A stretch of 6,998 bases of DNA from Veillonella sp. (GTDB lineage: Bacteria > Bacillota > Negativicutes > Veillonellales > Veillonellaceae), in the NCBI RefSeq assembly GCF_019414865.1, contig NZ_DXLG01000084.1, forward strand, positions 1-6,998. The letters are read 5' to 3'. The notes beneath the pieces are model-generated. The model worked only from the letters and a program-made list of their open reading frames with translations, did no database searches and had not been told where the DNA came from. A program made the position numbers and the translations under genes. Of the stretch, positions 5,249 to 6,998 are shown piece by piece. The stretch's first letter is position 1; the number at the start of each line of letters is the position of its first letter.

Positions 5249-6998
5249 ATGGCATATATTGCGTTATATCGTAAGTACCGTCCGCAGACCTTTACCGATG
5301 TGGTTGGTCAGCATCAAGTATCGGATACGTTGATGCGCGCTATCCGCGAGGATAAGGTAGCTCATGCGTATTTGTTTGCTGGTCCGCGCGGAACTGGTAA
5401 AACGAGTATGGCCAAGATTTTTGCACGCGCTATCAACTGTGAGCATGGGCCAACGGATCATCCTTGTAACGAGTGTAGTGCTTGTAAATCGATTTTGAGC
5501 GGTCAGTCCATGGACGTTCTTGAAATCGACGCCGCATCCAATCGTGGTATCGATGAGGTTCGTGCCCTTCGTGAAAGTGTCAAATTCATGCCTGTTGAGG
5601 GCCGTAAAAAGGTGTTCATCATCGACGAAGCCCACATGCTTACGACCGAAGCGTGGAATGCGCTTTTAAAAACTATCGAAGAGCCGCCGGCTCACGTTAT
5701 GTTTATCTTCGCTACTACAGAAATTGAAAAGTTACCTGTTACTATCGTATCTCGTTGTCAGCGATACACCTTTAGACGGATTACGTCTGACGATATCGCT
5801 CAGCGCTTATCCTATGTAGCGGAACAAGAAGGCTTTGGCTTAGATCCAGCAGCGGCACAGCTCATCGCAGTTCATGCAGATGGCGGTTTGCGTGATGCGT
5901 TGAGTATCTTAGACCAATGTGCTGGTATGGCAACAGGTACTATTACACCTCAAGTAGTAGAAGAATTGATTGGCCTTGTTAGCAAGGAATGGATCATTCA
6001 TTTCTTAGATGCCTTACGTAATGGGGATGGCCCCAAATTACTGTCCTATATTCACGATGCGTTATCAGAAGGTCGCGATGCAACGCAGATTATGGAAGCC
6101 CTCATTCAGCACGTGCGTGCCTTGCTTGTTGGCAAGGTTGCTCCTGATGCGGATGAGCTCAAGGTATATGATGCCTTTAAAGATGAGTTTTTAGCTCAAG
6201 CTGAAAGCATCGATTTTAATGAGCTTAACCAATATGTGCGCAGTGCTCAATCCATCATGAATGATGCAAAACAAGTGGATAATCCACGAACCATCATCGA
6301 AATGGGCTTACTCGTTTTATGTGCTAAATTAGGTTCTGTTGATGAAAGCCTAGAAGACCGCGTATATGCATTAGAGTCTTCAGAACGGTCTGAGCGTAAC
6401 GATTTATTGAACCGCATGGCTCAATTAGAGCAACGAGGTCCAGTGGCTTCTACGCCTGCTTATGGTGCCAATGCATTCGGTCCGCCTAGTGGCTATGCAA
6501 ATAGCTTTGTTCCTGTAGATCATGCGGCTGTGCAGAATGCTTCCATGAGTAGCGCTCAAACTAGTACTGTTGGTACTGTGCCTCCTCCAAGTGGTGTAGG
6601 CATGACACCGCCACCTGCGAGTGTAGGTATGACGCCTCCACCGATGGGATTACCAGGTAGCACACCGCCTCCTATGAATGGAGTAGGTATGGCTCCGCCT
6701 CCAATGGGCGGCGTTGGTATGGCACCACCTCCAACTACAAGTAGTGCACCAGAACGACCTGCTAGAAATCAAGCCAAAGGTCGAGGTAAAAAAGGTATTA
6801 GTACACAGGCTATCATTAGTGATCAAATCTTGTCTGCTCAAGAGTATCGAAATATACAGTCTAATGTCATTAAATACTTGAAGGACAGCAATCGGAATAT
6901 GACCTCCACCGTTATCGGTCAAGGTCAGCTTGTCTACGTAGACCAAAGCAAGGCGGTTATGGCCTTCAAAAATACATTGCACCTCAATGTAATGACCA
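5249..6998 (+). CDS. dnaX: DNA polymerase III tau/gamma subunit, 3' end outside the window
   Basis: DnaX is the ATPase motor of the clamp loader, which places the beta clamp on primed DNA; the full-length tau form also links the loader to polymerase and helicase. ATG 5249 follows AAGGGGG (5235-5241) by 7 nt. The 583 codons present are open to the edge with no stop. The N-terminal AAA+ module shows the GPRGTGKTS Walker A (45-53, K51), zinc cysteines C64, C73, C76 and C79, Walker B with D126-E127, sensor 1 ATTE (155-158), the SRC arginine-finger motif (168-170) and sensor 2 GGLRDALS (R215). The collar domain III follows to about 365, then a likely coiled coil (about 366-395), a Pro-rich repeat linker (441-495), a basic patch (about 500-517) and the start of the C-terminal tau region. 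An A6 tract at codons 514-515 may allow a gamma-like product. In B. subtilis dnaX is followed by a YbaB-family gene and recR; the same may hold beyond the edge. Confidence 0.97.
   Translation, partial: MAYIALYRKYRPQTFTDVVGQHQVSDTLMRAIREDKVAHAYLFAGPRGTGKTSMAKIFARAINCEHGPTDHPCNECSACKSILSGQSMDVLEIDAASNRGIDEVRALRESVKFMPVEGRKKVFIIDEAHMLTTEAWNALLKTIEEPPAHVMFIFATTEIEKLPVTIVSRCQRYTFRRITSDDIAQRLSYVAEQEGFGLDPAAAQLIAVHADGGLRDALSILDQCAGMATGTITPQVVEELIGLVSKEWIIHFLDALRNGDGPKLLSYIHDALSEGRDATQIMEALIQHVRALLVGKVAPDADELKVYDAFKDEFLAQAESIDFNELNQYVRSAQSIMNDAKQVDNPRTIIEMGLLVLCAKLGSVDESLEDRVYALESSERSERNDLLNRMAQLEQRGPVASTPAYGANAFGPPSGYANSFVPVDHAAVQNASMSSAQTSTVGTVPPPSGVGMTPPPASVGMTPPPMGLPGSTPPPMNGVGMAPPPMGGVGMAPPPTTSSAPERPARNQAKGRGKKGISTQAIISDQILSAQEYRNIQSNVIKYLKDSNRNMTSTVIGQGQLVYVDQSKAVMAFKNTLHLNVMT
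6569..6733 (+). repeat. Pro-rich minisatellite repeat inside dnaX linker
   Basis: Residues 441-495 of DnaX carry six PPP triplets spaced 9, 9, 10, 10 and 10 residues apart. Most sit in the unit VGM(T/A)PPP followed by a short Gly/Ser/Met stretch. At the DNA level this is an imperfect tandem repeat of about 27-30 bp, with the best-conserved part around GTAGGTATG. It lies between the likely coiled coil and the basic patch, so it is probably a flexible spacer. Tandem repeats of this kind tend to vary in copy number between strains. The polyproline triplets would be expected to need EF-P for smooth translation. Confidence 0.85.
6788..6801 (+). other. Possible -1 slippage site in dnaX giving a gamma-like product
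   Basis: Codons 514-515 are AAA AAA, a six-A run followed by GG. A -1 shift of the ribosome, or insertion of one extra A by RNA polymerase, would read AGG TAT and then the stop TAG (6799-6801). The product would be about 517 residues: domains I-III plus linker, without the tau C-terminus. This parallels gamma formation from dnaX in E. coli (ribosomal) and Thermus (transcriptional slippage). It is weaker than either: the base before the run is T, so it is not a canonical X XXY YYZ heptamer, and the downstream hairpin (ATCA/TGAT) is poor. Purine-rich AAAGG (6776-6780) and GAGG (6783-6786) lie upstream. Confidence 0.25.

Noticed and set aside
6009..6194. Sixty-one-codon plus-strand frame within dnaX
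   Set aside because: It is out of frame inside the conserved domain III of DnaX and has no independent evidence of being a gene.
6650..6982. Minus-strand frame of 110 codons opposite the dnaX linker
   Set aside because: It is antisense to the Pro-rich repeat and C-terminal region; its His/Trp/Arg-rich composition is a mirror of the repeat codons, not a protein signature.

Overview
The window looks like ordinary chromosomal housekeeping DNA from a low-to-moderate GC Firmicutes-type bacterium. My best guess is Negativicutes, probably Veillonella. This rests on the AT-rich intergenic regions, the Firmicutes-like DnaX and SRP RNA, and the SRP RNA-dnaX gene order known from Bacillus subtilis. The genus is an inference from general character, not from a database match. 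All genes are on the + strand, and I see no mobile element, CRISPR array, tRNA or phage gene.

Layout: positions 1-70 end in a strong intrinsic terminator that closes whatever lies to the left. Positions 71-284 hold a candidate promoter, a perfect 16-bp palindrome, and a leader of about 170 nt with a possible long-range helix ending one base before the Shine-Dalgarno. gltB, the glutamate synthase (GOGAT) large subunit, follows and is complete at 1527 codons from ATG 285. A hairpin terminator just after gltB overlaps the promoter of the next gene, the signal recognition particle RNA (ffs/scr, about 4960-5100), which ends in its own strong terminator. A second 16-bp palindrome made of the same half-elements, an extended -10 promoter and a good Shine-Dalgarno precede dnaX (DNA polymerase III tau/gamma). 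dnaX starts at 5249 and runs off the right edge after 583 codons with no stop.

The three genes do not form one pathway. gltB serves nitrogen assimilation (2-oxoglutarate plus glutamine to two glutamates), the SRP RNA serves membrane targeting of nascent proteins, and dnaX builds the replication clamp loader. Each appears to have its own promoter, and terminators separate them. The gltD small subunit is not in the window.

I found no evidence of a new biological system. The points most worth a second look are the terminator/promoter overlap after gltB, the paired palindromes, the gltB leader, and an A6 tract in dnaX where a -1 shift would give a gamma-like product ending two codons later.
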